A stretch of DNA of 47,257 nucleotides, taken from the IMG/VR virus record IMGVR_UViG_3300021139_000027, positions 1-47,257 of that record; one strand, 5' to 3'. The notes below the pieces were generated by a model that worked only from the letters and a program-made list of their open reading frames with translations, did not search any database and had not been told where the DNA came from. Of the stretch, positions 34,064 to 42,218 are shown one piece after another (the first letter of the stretch is position 1; each line of letters starts with the position of its first letter). Origin of the DNA: a virus. A program made the position numbers and the translations under genes.

Positions 34064-34492
34064 ATGAAAAAGTTATTAATAGTTACACTTCTACTTATTA
34101 CAGTAGGCTTAAACGCACAAACTCGTTGTGTAGATCTTGACGGTATAAGTATCCCATGCAAAGAAGATACAATTAGAATACCTTTCCATGCTGCAAAGCA
34201 GATAGCCAAAGACTTACTAATAGGTGATAGTGCAAAAGCAATTTTATATCAAGTAAAACAGGAGTTAAATTTAACTACACAAATAAGTCTACACAAGGAT
34301 ACTATCATCTCTGATTATAAGAGTAAGGATAGCCTTTATGAAGATCGTCTTAGAGAAAAAGATGTTAAGTTTACTATTATGGAAACCCATGCTAATCAAC
34401 TTGAACACCAAAATACTATTTTAAAACGTGTTATTAAGGGTACTATAGTAGGCGCAGGAATCCTTGTACTACTAGTATCTATATTAAAATAA
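34064..34492 (+). CDS. Secreted protein with C-terminal membrane anchor, putative spanin partner
   Basis: A 142-aa protein with a signal peptide at 1-19 (KKLLIVTLLLITVGLNA, cut before Gln), a Bacteroidota-style N-A-Q end. There is no lipobox, so it is not a typical outer-membrane o-spanin. The central part is helical and charged, and residues 123-141 form a C-terminal membrane helix (GTIVGAGILVLLVSILK). Together with the preceding gene this could form a two-component lysis or envelope complex; the topology is unusual. Confidence 0.5.
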   Translation: MKKLLIVTLLLITVGLNAQTRCVDLDGISIPCKEDTIRIPFHAAKQIAKDLLIGDSAKAILYQVKQELNLTTQISLHKDTIISDYKSKDSLYEDRLREKDVKFTIMETHANQLEHQNTILKRVIKGTIVGAGILVLLVSILK

Positions 34493-34551
34493 TTAGTGTT
34501 ACCTTTCGGACCACTAAGTCTGAACATTTATTAGACCAAATGTGCAAACAG

Positions 34552-34579
34552 CCCAATCCTTTTTAGGTTTGGGTTTTTT
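34552..34579 (+). terminator. Intrinsic terminator
   Basis: Stem CCCAATCC/GGTTTGGG with one T-T mismatch and a six-base loop, followed by six T. It lies 60 nt after the secreted-protein gene and closes that unit before TerL. The rest of the 143-nt gap (34493-34635) holds only AT-rich motifs. Confidence 0.8.
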
Positions 34580-34614
34580 ATTTATATAAATATACAGTTT
34601 GATTACTTTTTGAT

Positions 34615-34624
34615 ATATTTATAT
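34615..34624 (+). promoter_or_regulatory. Variant promoter-like motif ATATTTATAT
   Basis: The motif ends 11 nt before the TerL ATG. A second copy-like sequence, TTATTTATAT, lies at 34578-34587 right at the terminator T-run. Either could start the packaging operon. Confidence 0.4.
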
Positions 34625-34635
34625 AAAAGAGATTA

Positions 34636-36222
34636 ATGTCCGAAGCAAATATAAAAGATATAATTAGACAGGAATTCGTTAAGTGTGCCACCGATCCGGT
34701 GTACTTTATGAAGAAGTATTACATGATCCAACATCCACAACGTGGTCGTATCCAATTCAACTTATACCAATTCCAAGAACAAGTCCTACGTCTATTTCAA
34801 AGCAAAGAATATCTTATAATTAACAAATCAAGACAGTTAGGTATATCAACTCTATCTTCTGCTTATGCATTATGGTTGATGTTGTTTCAAAAAGATAAGA
34901 ACATCCTTGTAATAGCAACCAAGCAAGAAACGGCCAAGAACATGGTAACCAAGATTAGGTTTGCCTATGACCAATTACCTTCGTGGTTAAAAGTAAAAGC
35001 AGTCGAAGACAATAGATTAAGTCTAAGACTAGCAAATGGATCACAAGTAAAAGCAGTAGCAGCATCCCCAGATGCAGGTCGTTCTGAAGCAGTATCGTTA
35101 CTGTTACTTGATGAGGCAGCCTTTATTGATAACATTGACACAATCTTCACTGCCGCCCAACAAACCTTAGCAACCGGAGGTCAATGTTTTGCTATCTCAA
35201 CACCGAACGGTACAGGTAACTGGTTTCATAAGACTTATACTAATGCACAAATCAAAGAAAACAAATTTGTACCCATAGCTTTACCCTGGACTGTTCACCC
35301 TGAAAGAAATCAAACTTGGAGAGATGAACAGGATAAAACTTTAGGAGTAAGAGAGGCAGCACAGGAATGTGATACTAATTTTTCTACCTCAGGTGCTACA
35401 GTGATTGAACCAGAAATTCTCAGTTGGTACGAAACCACCTCACTTAGAGAACCTATTCAAAGAACAGGAATTGACGGCAATATTTGGATATGGGAGATGC
35501 CAGACTATAGTAGAACTTACGTACTAGTAGCCGACGTGGCTAGAGGGGATGGACGAGATTATTCTACTTTTCATGTTATGGATATCGAAGATGCTAAGCA
35601 AGTAGCCGAATATAAAGGTCAACTAGATACAAGAGATTTCGGTAATTTAATTGTAGGAGTAGCTGCTCAATATAATGATGCTTTACTTGTAATAGAAAAT
35701 ACAGGAATAGGGTGGGATGTAGTCCAGACGGCAGTTCATAGAGAGTATCGTAATTTATATTACTCTCCAAAATCTGATGCAGCTATGACAGATATTGAGG
35801 TTTATATCTCAAAATTTGATAAAGGAGATGGAATGGTACCTGGATTCTCTACTACGTTAAAAACTAGACCTTTAGTAGTAGCTAAGATGAAATCTTATAT
35901 TCAAGAAAAAGTTTGCACTATACAATCAAAAAGGTTACTAGAAGAACTACGAACATTTATATGGAAGAATAGCAAAGCACAAGCCCAAGACGGTTACAAT
36001 GACGACCTTGTAATGGCATTTGCAATTGGACTCTTCCTAAGAGATACTTCATTAAGATTCCAGCAAGTAGGACAAGACCTATCTAGAGCTACTCTAGGTG
36101 GAATGGCTAAATCTAACTACGGGTATCAAATATATCAACCTTCAACTTTTAACGGACAGAATCCATACACAATGCCTTCCCCTAACGGTCAACAAGAAGA
36201 TATCTCTTGGGTACTGGGATAG
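34636..36222 (+). CDS. 17: Terminase large subunit gp17 (ATPase-nuclease)
   Basis: A 528-aa packaging motor. ATPase domain: Walker A-like KSRQLGIST at 64-72, Walker B LLLLDEAAF at 155-163, and the coupling motif around AISTPNGTGN. Nuclease domain: Asp300 in VADVARGDGRD, Glu354 in IENTGIGW and a late Asp pair in GYNDDLVMAFA. The Walker A lacks the usual Lys before S/T (T4 has SRQLGKT), with Lys64 at the start instead, a variant seen in some phage terminases. It binds the portal and pumps DNA into the prohead. The small subunit was not found. Confidence 0.95.
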   Translation: MSEANIKDIIRQEFVKCATDPVYFMKKYYMIQHPQRGRIQFNLYQFQEQVLRLFQSKEYLIINKSRQLGISTLSSAYALWLMLFQKDKNILVIATKQETAKNMVTKIRFAYDQLPSWLKVKAVEDNRLSLRLANGSQVKAVAASPDAGRSEAVSLLLLDEAAFIDNIDTIFTAAQQTLATGGQCFAISTPNGTGNWFHKTYTNAQIKENKFVPIALPWTVHPERNQTWRDEQDKTLGVREAAQECDTNFSTSGATVIEPEILSWYETTSLREPIQRTGIDGNIWIWEMPDYSRTYVLVADVARGDGRDYSTFHVMDIEDAKQVAEYKGQLDTRDFGNLIVGVAAQYNDALLVIENTGIGWDVVQTAVHREYRNLYYSPKSDAAMTDIEVYISKFDKGDGMVPGFSTTLKTRPLVVAKMKSYIQEKVCTIQSKRLLEELRTFIWKNSKAQAQDGYNDDLVMAFAIGLFLRDTSLRFQQVGQDLSRATLGGMAKSNYGYQIYQPSTFNGQNPYTMPSPNGQQEDISWVLG

Positions 36223-36227
36223 GCACA

Positions 36228-36237
36228 CTATTTATAT
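36228..36237 (+). promoter_or_regulatory. Putative phage promoter motif CTATTTATAT
   Basis: The motif ends 14 nt before the portal ATG, in the 29-nt gap after TerL, with an A-rich leader (AGAAAAACAACATA). Confidence 0.55.
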
Positions 36238-36251
36238 AGAAAAACAACATA

Positions 36252-38186
36252 ATGGCAGATAACAATTTATTCGGTAGATTAAAGAGACTTTTTTCAACTG
36301 ACGTCGTAATTAGAAACGTAGGTGGAAATCAAGTAAAAGTAATAGACACAGACAGTATCCAGACCAATGGGGTACTTCAAACAAATGCTCTAGTTGACAG
36401 GTTTAACAGAGTATACACAACTTCTAACTCTTACGCTTATAACCTTAACACCGCACAGAATTACCAATCCATGCGTATTCAGCTATATGCTGATTACGAA
36501 GCTATGGATACAGATGCAATTGTAGCATCAGCACTCGATATCTTAGCAGATGAGTGTACCCTAAAGAATGAATCTGGAGAAGTACTTCAGATCAGATCAG
36601 CAGATGAAAACGTACAAAAGATCCTTTATAATCTATTCTACGATGTATTAAACATTGAGTTTAATTTATGGGCATGGATTAGGAATATGTGTAAGTTTGG
36701 TGATTTCTACCTAAAATTAGAGATAGCCGAAACAGTAGGTGTATTTAACGTAATACCATTCTCATCCTATACCATACTTAGAGAAGAAGGTGTTGATCTA
36801 AGAAATCCAACTTATGTAAGATTCAAATATGACCCTACTGCAGTAGCAGGAGGAGGTAGTGGATATGTAGGTTCTTATGCAAATTTGATAGGCCAAGCCG
36901 ATTCAATGTATTTTGAGAACTACGAAATGGCACACTTTAGACTTATAGGTGATGTTAACTACCTACCTTACGGTAGATCTTACTTAGAACCAGGTAGAAA
37001 GATCTTCAAACAGATGGTTTTAATGGAAGATGCAATGATGATACACCGTATCGTACGTGCCCCGGATAAGAGAGCTTACTTTGTTAACGTAGGTGCTATA
37101 CCACCAAATGAGGTTGAGACCTATATGCAAAGAATGATCTCTAAGATGAAGAAAATACCTTATATCGATCCTCAAACCGGTCAATATAACCTTAAATACA
37201 ACATGCAAAACTTACTAGAAGATTATTTCATTCCAGTAAGAGGTAACGATACTGCAACTCGTATTGAAACTGTACCCGGTCTACAGTATAACGGTATAGA
37301 TGACGTTGGATATCTAAGAGATAAGCTGTTTGCTGCATTAAAAATACCTAAAGCTTTCATGGGTTACGAAAAAGATTTAACAGGTAAAGCTACTTTAGCG
37401 GCAGAAGATATTCGTTTTGCACGTACTGTTGAACGTATTCAACGTATTATATTATCAGAATTAACTAAAATAGCTCTAGTACATTTATACACACAAGGAT
37501 ACACTGATGAATCAATTGCAAACTTTGATCTATCCTTAACAACTCCATCTATCATTTATGACCAAGAAAGAATTGCTCTAATGAAAGAAAAGGTTGACCT
37601 AGCTAGTCAAATGATGGAAACAAGTATCTTCCCAACTGACTGGATTTACGATAAAATCTTCCAATTAAGTGATGATCAATTAGATGACGTTAAGGCTCAA
37701 ATACTAGAAGACAAGAAAAGGAAATTTAGATACGACCAAATTGAAGCAGAAGGAAATGATCCTCTTGAATCTGGTCAAGCTTACGGTACTCCACATCAAA
37801 TCGCAAGTATGTATGGTGGAAATGCTAACTATACTGCAGCAGCTAACGTACCGGTTGGTTATAACGAAAAGAATCCACATGAGCCAGTTAGAGTTCCAGG
37901 TAGACCTGAAGAGAAGAATTCATTCATCAACACACCAAATGATCCATTAGGTAGAGATAGGATGGGTACATACGATTTAAAAGCCAAACCAGCTAGTGGT
38001 GAAGATGGAAACCTTAGAACTAAGTATCAAGGTGGATCAGCTCTTGCATTAGAGAACGCTCACACCAAAGCAATCTACAGCGGACTTAAATCAACATTAG
38101 GTAGATTAGGTGTAACTCGTAGGATTAACCTCTTTGAAGATTCAGATCTTTTAGATGAAGATAAAATTATAAAGGATATTGACTAA
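36252..38186 (+). CDS. 20: Portal protein gp20
   Basis: A 644-aa protein of T4-portal type. Diagnostic parts are NYQSMRIQLYADYEAMDTD (about 73-91) followed by IVASALDILADECTLKNE, the wing region WIRNMCKFGDFYLKLE, and the stem block with RIVRAPDKRAYFVNVG and YLRDKLFAALKIPKAF. It forms the dodecameric vertex through which DNA enters and on which the head core nucleates. Directly downstream of TerL and followed by prohead genes, as in T4 relatives. Confidence 0.95.
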   Translation: MADNNLFGRLKRLFSTDVVIRNVGGNQVKVIDTDSIQTNGVLQTNALVDRFNRVYTTSNSYAYNLNTAQNYQSMRIQLYADYEAMDTDAIVASALDILADECTLKNESGEVLQIRSADENVQKILYNLFYDVLNIEFNLWAWIRNMCKFGDFYLKLEIAETVGVFNVIPFSSYTILREEGVDLRNPTYVRFKYDPTAVAGGGSGYVGSYANLIGQADSMYFENYEMAHFRLIGDVNYLPYGRSYLEPGRKIFKQMVLMEDAMMIHRIVRAPDKRAYFVNVGAIPPNEVETYMQRMISKMKKIPYIDPQTGQYNLKYNMQNLLEDYFIPVRGNDTATRIETVPGLQYNGIDDVGYLRDKLFAALKIPKAFMGYEKDLTGKATLAAEDIRFARTVERIQRIILSELTKIALVHLYTQGYTDESIANFDLSLTTPSIIYDQERIALMKEKVDLASQMMETSIFPTDWIYDKIFQLSDDQLDDVKAQILEDKKRKFRYDQIEAEGNDPLESGQAYGTPHQIASMYGGNANYTAAANVPVGYNEKNPHEPVRVPGRPEEKNSFINTPNDPLGRDRMGTYDLKAKPASGEDGNLRTKYQGGSALALENAHTKAIYSGLKSTLGRLGVTRRINLFEDSDLLDEDKIIKDID

Positions 38187-38192
38187 TCGTGA

Positions 38193-38202
38193 CTATTTAT
38201 AA
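38193..38202 (+). promoter_or_regulatory. Putative phage promoter motif CTATTTATAA within a perfect palindrome
   Basis: The motif forms the left part of the 14-nt palindrome CTATTTATAAATAG (38193-38206), so the same site also reads TATAAATAG on the minus strand, the T4-type late octamer. It ends 22 nt before the next ATG. Confidence 0.5.
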
Positions 38203-38224
38203 ATAGTATCATACTAAACCTAAT

Positions 38225-39085
38225 ATGGGGACTATAAGAAAGCATTCTAAGTATAAGAATCCAGGTATTTTATTTGAACTACTTGTTAGACAGATCACTG
38301 CAGATATGATCGCTAATCAGGATTCAAAAGCTGTTGGAATTATAAAGAAATTCTTTACTGGCACCGAGCTTTTAAAGGAGTACAACCTGTACAACACTGT
38401 AATTAAAGCATCAAAACTAAGTGAAACTAAGGCTGAAAGCCTAGTAAATATCGTAGTAGAAGAGAGTAAGAAGCTAGATAACGATATACTAGATAGAGAG
38501 AAGTACAAATTAATTAAAGAGATAAAGAAGTACTACGATGTTGAGAATTTCTTTAAAGCTAAGATAGAAAACTATAAATTATCGGCAGCTGTCTATACTC
38601 TGTTTGAATCTGCAAGATCTAAAGTATTAACAGACACAAAACAGCTTATCGAAAGTAAAACAACTATCTTAGAACACATTACCAAAGGTATAATTAAAGA
38701 AGAAAAAGCCGAGAAGAAAGTTGCAAATCAATTTTTACAAGAAGATCAGGATATTAGAATTTTAGCCTATAAGTTAATTGTAGAAAAATATAACGAAACT
38801 TATAAGGATTTATCTGCAGATCAGAAAGATATCTTAAAAGAGTATATCGGCAGCGTATCTCATACTACTCAACTAAAAGATTACTTAAATAAAAAATTAG
38901 TAGAGGTTAAATCTAGACTAAATAAACTACTTCCGGCTGTAGAAGATAAGGTATTAGCTATTAAGCTGAAAGAAGTTATTTCTCTTGCCAAGCCTATCCT
39001 AGAGCGTCAATCAGTAAAAGATGAGCATGTAGTATCTTTGATGCAGTATTACGAATTAGAGAAAGAAATTAAACTAAGAAAGTAA
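38225..39085 (+). CDS. Conserved head-region protein downstream of portal
   Basis: A 286-aa, Lys/Glu-rich, nearly all-helical protein. It opens with KYKNPGILFELLVRQITADM, a block I associate with a gene commonly found between portal and prohead protease in distant T4-like phages. Residues 165-286 contain NQFLQEDQDIRILAYKLIV and a long helical end. No enzyme motif. Its place suggests a core or portal-assembly factor. Confidence 0.65.
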   Translation: MGTIRKHSKYKNPGILFELLVRQITADMIANQDSKAVGIIKKFFTGTELLKEYNLYNTVIKASKLSETKAESLVNIVVEESKKLDNDILDREKYKLIKEIKKYYDVENFFKAKIENYKLSAAVYTLFESARSKVLTDTKQLIESKTTILEHITKGIIKEEKAEKKVANQFLQEDQDIRILAYKLIVEKYNETYKDLSADQKDILKEYIGSVSHTTQLKDYLNKKLVEVKSRLNKLLPAVEDKVLAIKLKEVISLAKPILERQSVKDEHVVSLMQYYELEKEIKLRK

Positions 39086-39086
39086 A

Positions 39087-39608
39087 ATGGCTACTAAAAA
39101 AGACCTTAAAGACGTAATTGACGAAATGTCTAGTACAGGTGGCGGTGCTACTATGACTGCAGGCACTGGAGAGCAATATGCTCCAAAGGTTAGAGTTAAG
39201 AAAGAACAAAAAGATGTAGAACCTAAATTAGCAGCCGGTAAAGTTAAAGATAACTACGCTGTATCCCATTTTGGTTTCACTCCAGCACCTCACATACCAA
39301 ACCGTAAATCTAAAGCAATCGACTACAAACAGATTTTTGAAAAAGAAGAACCTATCACAGAGAATTATTCAAAATTCCGTAATGAAACAGGTAAACGTAG
39401 TGCACCAGAGCAGCTACATAAAGCAGTTAGATCTGTTAAGAAAAAAATAGAAGAACTAAATAAGCTTTTAGATTACACTCAACAGTTAAGATCTGAAATA
39501 ACTGAATCTACCGAAGACTTTAAGTATATGAAACATACTGAAAGAGCTCTAGAACAGATTACAGAGATGGTTAAACATACATATATAAAAACTAAAAAAC
39601 TAAAATAA
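39087..39608 (+). CDS. Conserved head-region protein
   Basis: A 173-aa protein. It includes GGGATMTAGTGEQYAPK and later ITENYSKFRNETG, then helical C-terminal coiled coil (KAVRSVKKKIEELNKLLDY). The combination recurs next to the portal-downstream gene in related phages, to my memory. It starts 1 nt after the previous gene, indicating coupled expression. Probably a prohead core or scaffold accessory protein; function unproven. Confidence 0.62.
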   Translation: MATKKDLKDVIDEMSSTGGGATMTAGTGEQYAPKVRVKKEQKDVEPKLAAGKVKDNYAVSHFGFTPAPHIPNRKSKAIDYKQIFEKEEPITENYSKFRNETGKRSAPEQLHKAVRSVKKKIEELNKLLDYTQQLRSEITESTEDFKYMKHTERALEQITEMVKHTYIKTKKLK

Positions 39609-39610
39609 GT

Positions 39611-39739
39611 ATGGCAGCTAAAACAGGTACAACTTCAAGCAATAAACTAACCTTCGGGAAAAGAAAAGAAGGAACAGCTAAAAAATCCTTTAATAAACAT
39701 ACACCTAGACCTAAAGCATATCGTGGCCAGGGTAGATAA
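39611..39739 (+). CDS. Very small basic head-region protein
   Basis: A 42-aa protein with ATG at 39611 and TAA at 39737-39739. It is strongly basic, with KLTFGKRKEGTAKKSFNKH and ending PRPKAYRGQGR. The ORF fills the gap between two head genes, starts 2 nt after the previous stop and keeps the same strand, and its composition resembles small conserved phage proteins. It could bind DNA or the acidic core. No homologue can be confirmed here. Confidence 0.6.
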   Translation: MAAKTGTTSSNKLTFGKRKEGTAKKSFNKHTPRPKAYRGQGR

Positions 39740-39742
39740 TAA

Positions 39743-39752
39743 CTATTTATTA
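39743..39752 (+). promoter_or_regulatory. Putative phage promoter motif CTATTTATTA
   Basis: The motif ends only 2 nt before the ATG at 39755. If functional as a -10-like element, transcription would start in or just after the start codon, implying a leaderless transcript or a later start codon such as Met12. Confidence 0.45.
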
Positions 39753-39754
39753 AT

Positions 39755-41416
39755 ATGAAAAACATAGTACAACAATACCGTGATCTAATGGAAGGTAAGA
39801 TGTCTCAAGCTAACTTTATGACTAATGTTAGAAGAGAATTTCCTGATTGGATTTCACCTGTTAATAGCTTCCAAGATACAGTTAGTATTTTAAAGAGTAA
39901 AAGAGTTCTAAACGAAGCTTATTGGATGGATAAACCTGCTGATGAGACGAAGTATCAAATTAAGAAAGATAGCGCAGGTAATATCGTACAGGCTACTAAC
40001 GATGAAAACATTAGATTTAGTAAAAACGATAAAGCTACTACAAGAGATACTAAAGAACAGATTAAGATATCTGGTTTTAAAGAACAGCAAGGTAAGGTAA
40101 TGGCTATCTATCATGACGGTACTACTGTTGAAGCTATTGATATAGATGGTTTAGAACCAGTTCACGAATTTAGACCGGGTGTTGACTTAGGTAAATCTAC
40201 TTCAGAATGGATGCGTAACATAAAAGAAACGAAAGAAGATGATGAAGAATTTGGTGAAGAGTTAACAGGTAAGAAAGCTTTCTACCTTGTAGATAAAAGT
40301 GGTGAGATACTAGATAGTACAATGGCAGCTAATGAAGATGAAGCCAATCAGTACTTCGAAGATGAATATGAAGGTATTGGTGATACATTAACTGTTATAC
40401 ATACTGATGCACCAGAAGATCTAAGAGGTGAAATGTACGAAGAAGGTCTTCTATCAGAAGCAAAAAAGAAGAAAGCATCTGCTGGACTAACTAAGAAAGA
40501 AAAGTCTACTGTAGTTAAAAAAGCTAAAGCAGGTAAAGATATAGGTAAGAAAGGTAAGGGATTTGAGAAAGTAGAGAAAGTAGCCGAAAAGAAATACGGT
40601 TCTAAGAAAGCTGGTGAAAAAGTAGCAGCAGCTGCAATGTGGAAAGGACAAGCTAAGAAAAAAGCAGCACTAAAAGAAGCAGCTGAACCAACAGAAGGTA
40701 GATGGAAAGAAGCAACGGGGGAGAAAGAATACTCAATCTTTGATCAAATTGATAGAGTTAATCCATATGAATTCAATAAAGGATTAAAAATAGAGATGGG
40801 TATGCAATATAAACCCGTACCTAACACCTTTACTCCTGAATTCAATCCAGAATCTCTTGTAAAAGCAACTAAGAAGGTATTAAACAACCTAGAAAAAGAT
40901 CCTGCTTATTACAGCAATACAATCTCTGCTGAATTCGAAAAGAAATCAGGATTACTACAACATCCTAAAGAACTAAAAGTAGGACCTGATGGTAGAGCAC
41001 CAATACCTGGATATAAAGATGCTAAAGCTAACACCGATATCTCTTTATCTAAAAAAGAAAAAGCAAAGAATAAAAATGCTGACGGTGTAAAAGTAATGAA
41101 ACCAAGCGGTAAGTCGATGGGCGGTCTTAAGACTATGAAAGCTAGCGATAAACTACCTAAGGGTGTTGAGCTAATGAAAGAGTACGTTGACTTAGATCCA
41201 GATGTTACAGCACAAGCAGATATACAAGGTGGTTTAAATGAAAAAAAGAAGTTAACACTCAAGAAGTTAAGAGAGTATATAGCAAAGAGTATTAAAGAGG
41301 ATCTATACACAAACACTAAGACAGGTCAAACTCAATCTTTTGATCAAAACAATCCTAGCGATAAAAGAACAATGTTAGATCCAAAATTTAATCAGACATT
41401 TAAAAAAGCCGAGTAA
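39755..41416 (+). CDS. Prohead core polyprotein-like protein
   Basis: A 553-aa highly charged protein with many L/I-x-E sites: LME (11-13), VLNE (Glu54), LLSE (Glu235), ALKE (Glu308), GLNE (Glu496) and SIKE (Glu515). Residues 236-308 are a Lys/Ala-rich segment (GKKGKGFEKVEKVAEKKYG, KAGEKVAAAAMWKG) that would be released as a basic peptide. Residues 325-420 contain NPYEFNKGLKIEMGM and a conserved-looking helical region. It sits immediately before gp21, where T4 keeps its core proteins. Likely an internal head protein processed by gp21. Confidence 0.62.
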   Translation: MKNIVQQYRDLMEGKMSQANFMTNVRREFPDWISPVNSFQDTVSILKSKRVLNEAYWMDKPADETKYQIKKDSAGNIVQATNDENIRFSKNDKATTRDTKEQIKISGFKEQQGKVMAIYHDGTTVEAIDIDGLEPVHEFRPGVDLGKSTSEWMRNIKETKEDDEEFGEELTGKKAFYLVDKSGEILDSTMAANEDEANQYFEDEYEGIGDTLTVIHTDAPEDLRGEMYEEGLLSEAKKKKASAGLTKKEKSTVVKKAKAGKDIGKKGKGFEKVEKVAEKKYGSKKAGEKVAAAAMWKGQAKKKAALKEAAEPTEGRWKEATGEKEYSIFDQIDRVNPYEFNKGLKIEMGMQYKPVPNTFTPEFNPESLVKATKKVLNNLEKDPAYYSNTISAEFEKKSGLLQHPKELKVGPDGRAPIPGYKDAKANTDISLSKKEKAKNKNADGVKVMKPSGKSMGGLKTMKASDKLPKGVELMKEYVDLDPDVTAQADIQGGLNEKKKLTLKKLREYIAKSIKEDLYTNTKTGQTQSFDQNNPSDKRTMLDPKFNQTFKKAE

Positions 41417-41418
41417 TA

Positions 41419-42042
41419 ATGAGCAAACAAGTCTTAATAGAATACTTATCTTTCCAGCCTCAACCTCAACAGCTACATGAAGCTAGGCTAAATCCAACAG
41501 GTAATCTCCGTGTATCGGGTAAGATTCAATCTGAAGGTAAGCCTAATGCAAACAAAAGAGTGTACGGACCTTCTTTAAGAAGAGAGGTAGCTAAGTATGT
41601 TGCAGGACCAGTTGCTGAAAAAAGAGCTCTAGGTGAATTAGATCATCCTGAAACTGCTATTATAAATCTTAAGAATGTATGTCACAATATAACAAGATTA
41701 TGGTGGGAAGGTGATGATTTATATGGTGAATTTGAAATCTTAGCAACACCATCCGGTAATATCTTAAGAGAGTTATTCTTAAATAATATCAGTGTTGGTG
41801 TATCTTCAAGAGCACTAGGTTCAGTTACACCTCTAGGTGAAGGTTTAGTACAGGTAGAAGATGATTTAGAACTAGTATGTTGGGATTTCGTATCAACACC
41901 ATCAACCTACGGTGCATATGTAAGACCGGTAGGAGGTTTAAATGAAGGATATCAAGCACAGTCTATAAAAAAATACGACAGAGCACACCAAATAGTAGGA
42001 GATCTACTATGTACAATGACAGGTGTCTGCTGTATAAAATAA
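41419..42042 (+). CDS. 21: Prohead core protease gp21
   Basis: A 207-aa serine protease of the T4 gp21 family. Catalytic His76 is in GELDHPE and the Ser nucleophile in VGVSSRALG (129-130), with an Asp in VCWDFVSTP as likely third member. It degrades the scaffold and trims capsid and internal proteins after L/I-x-E before DNA packaging. Its own N-terminus (MSKQVLIE) and C-terminal GLNEGY carry such sites, fitting autoprocessing. It lies 2 nt after the core polyprotein, and a terminator follows. Confidence 0.93.
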   Translation: MSKQVLIEYLSFQPQPQQLHEARLNPTGNLRVSGKIQSEGKPNANKRVYGPSLRREVAKYVAGPVAEKRALGELDHPETAIINLKNVCHNITRLWWEGDDLYGEFEILATPSGNILRELFLNNISVGVSSRALGSVTPLGEGLVQVEDDLELVCWDFVSTPSTYGAYVRPVGGLNEGYQAQSIKKYDRAHQIVGDLLCTMTGVCCIK

Positions 42043-42067
42043 TACTTCCAAAAATATTTTTTAAATT

Positions 42068-42091
42068 AGCTCGTAAAAACGAGCTTTTTTT
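42068..42091 (+). terminator. Intrinsic terminator after gp21
   Basis: A perfect 6-bp stem AGCTCG/CGAGCT with loop TAAAAA, followed by seven T. It separates the packaging/protease operon from the scaffold-capsid unit. Confidence 0.88.
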
Positions 42092-42101
42092 ATGTTCGTG
42101 C

Positions 42102-42111
42102 CTATTTATGA
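42102..42111 (+). promoter_or_regulatory. Putative phage promoter motif CTATTTATGA
   Basis: The motif follows CGTGC and lies 11 nt after the terminator. It ends 107 nt before the gp22 ATG, so this transcript would have the longest leader in the window. Confidence 0.5.
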
Positions 42112-42218
42112 TTATATACATCGTCTCAATACGGTGTTAAGAATTAACAATTCACTTATACTGCTTCCTCAATCCCCTAATAAGCAGTCGAAATCAAACA
42201 ACAAAAAACAAACTCAAA
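42112..42218 (+). promoter_or_regulatory. Structured 5' leader of the scaffold-capsid unit
   Basis: A 107-nt non-coding leader. It contains GTTAA-GAA-TTAAC (42136-42148) and a 7-bp hairpin ACTGCTT/AAGCAGT (42160-42166 with 42182-42188) enclosing 15 nt. The last 25 nt before the ATG are A-rich with no Shine-Dalgarno. It may stabilise the mRNA or control translation of the two most abundant head proteins. Function is inferred from structure only. Confidence 0.4.

Noticed and set aside
34493-34551. Possible small RNA or tRNA-like structure in the gap before the terminator
   Set aside because: No cloverleaf or strong stem beyond the terminator hairpin could be built.
40909-41316. Minus-strand frame of 135 codons opposite the core polyprotein
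   Set aside because: It results from the codon bias of a Lys/Asp-rich gene; the + strand gene has strong context and processing sites.
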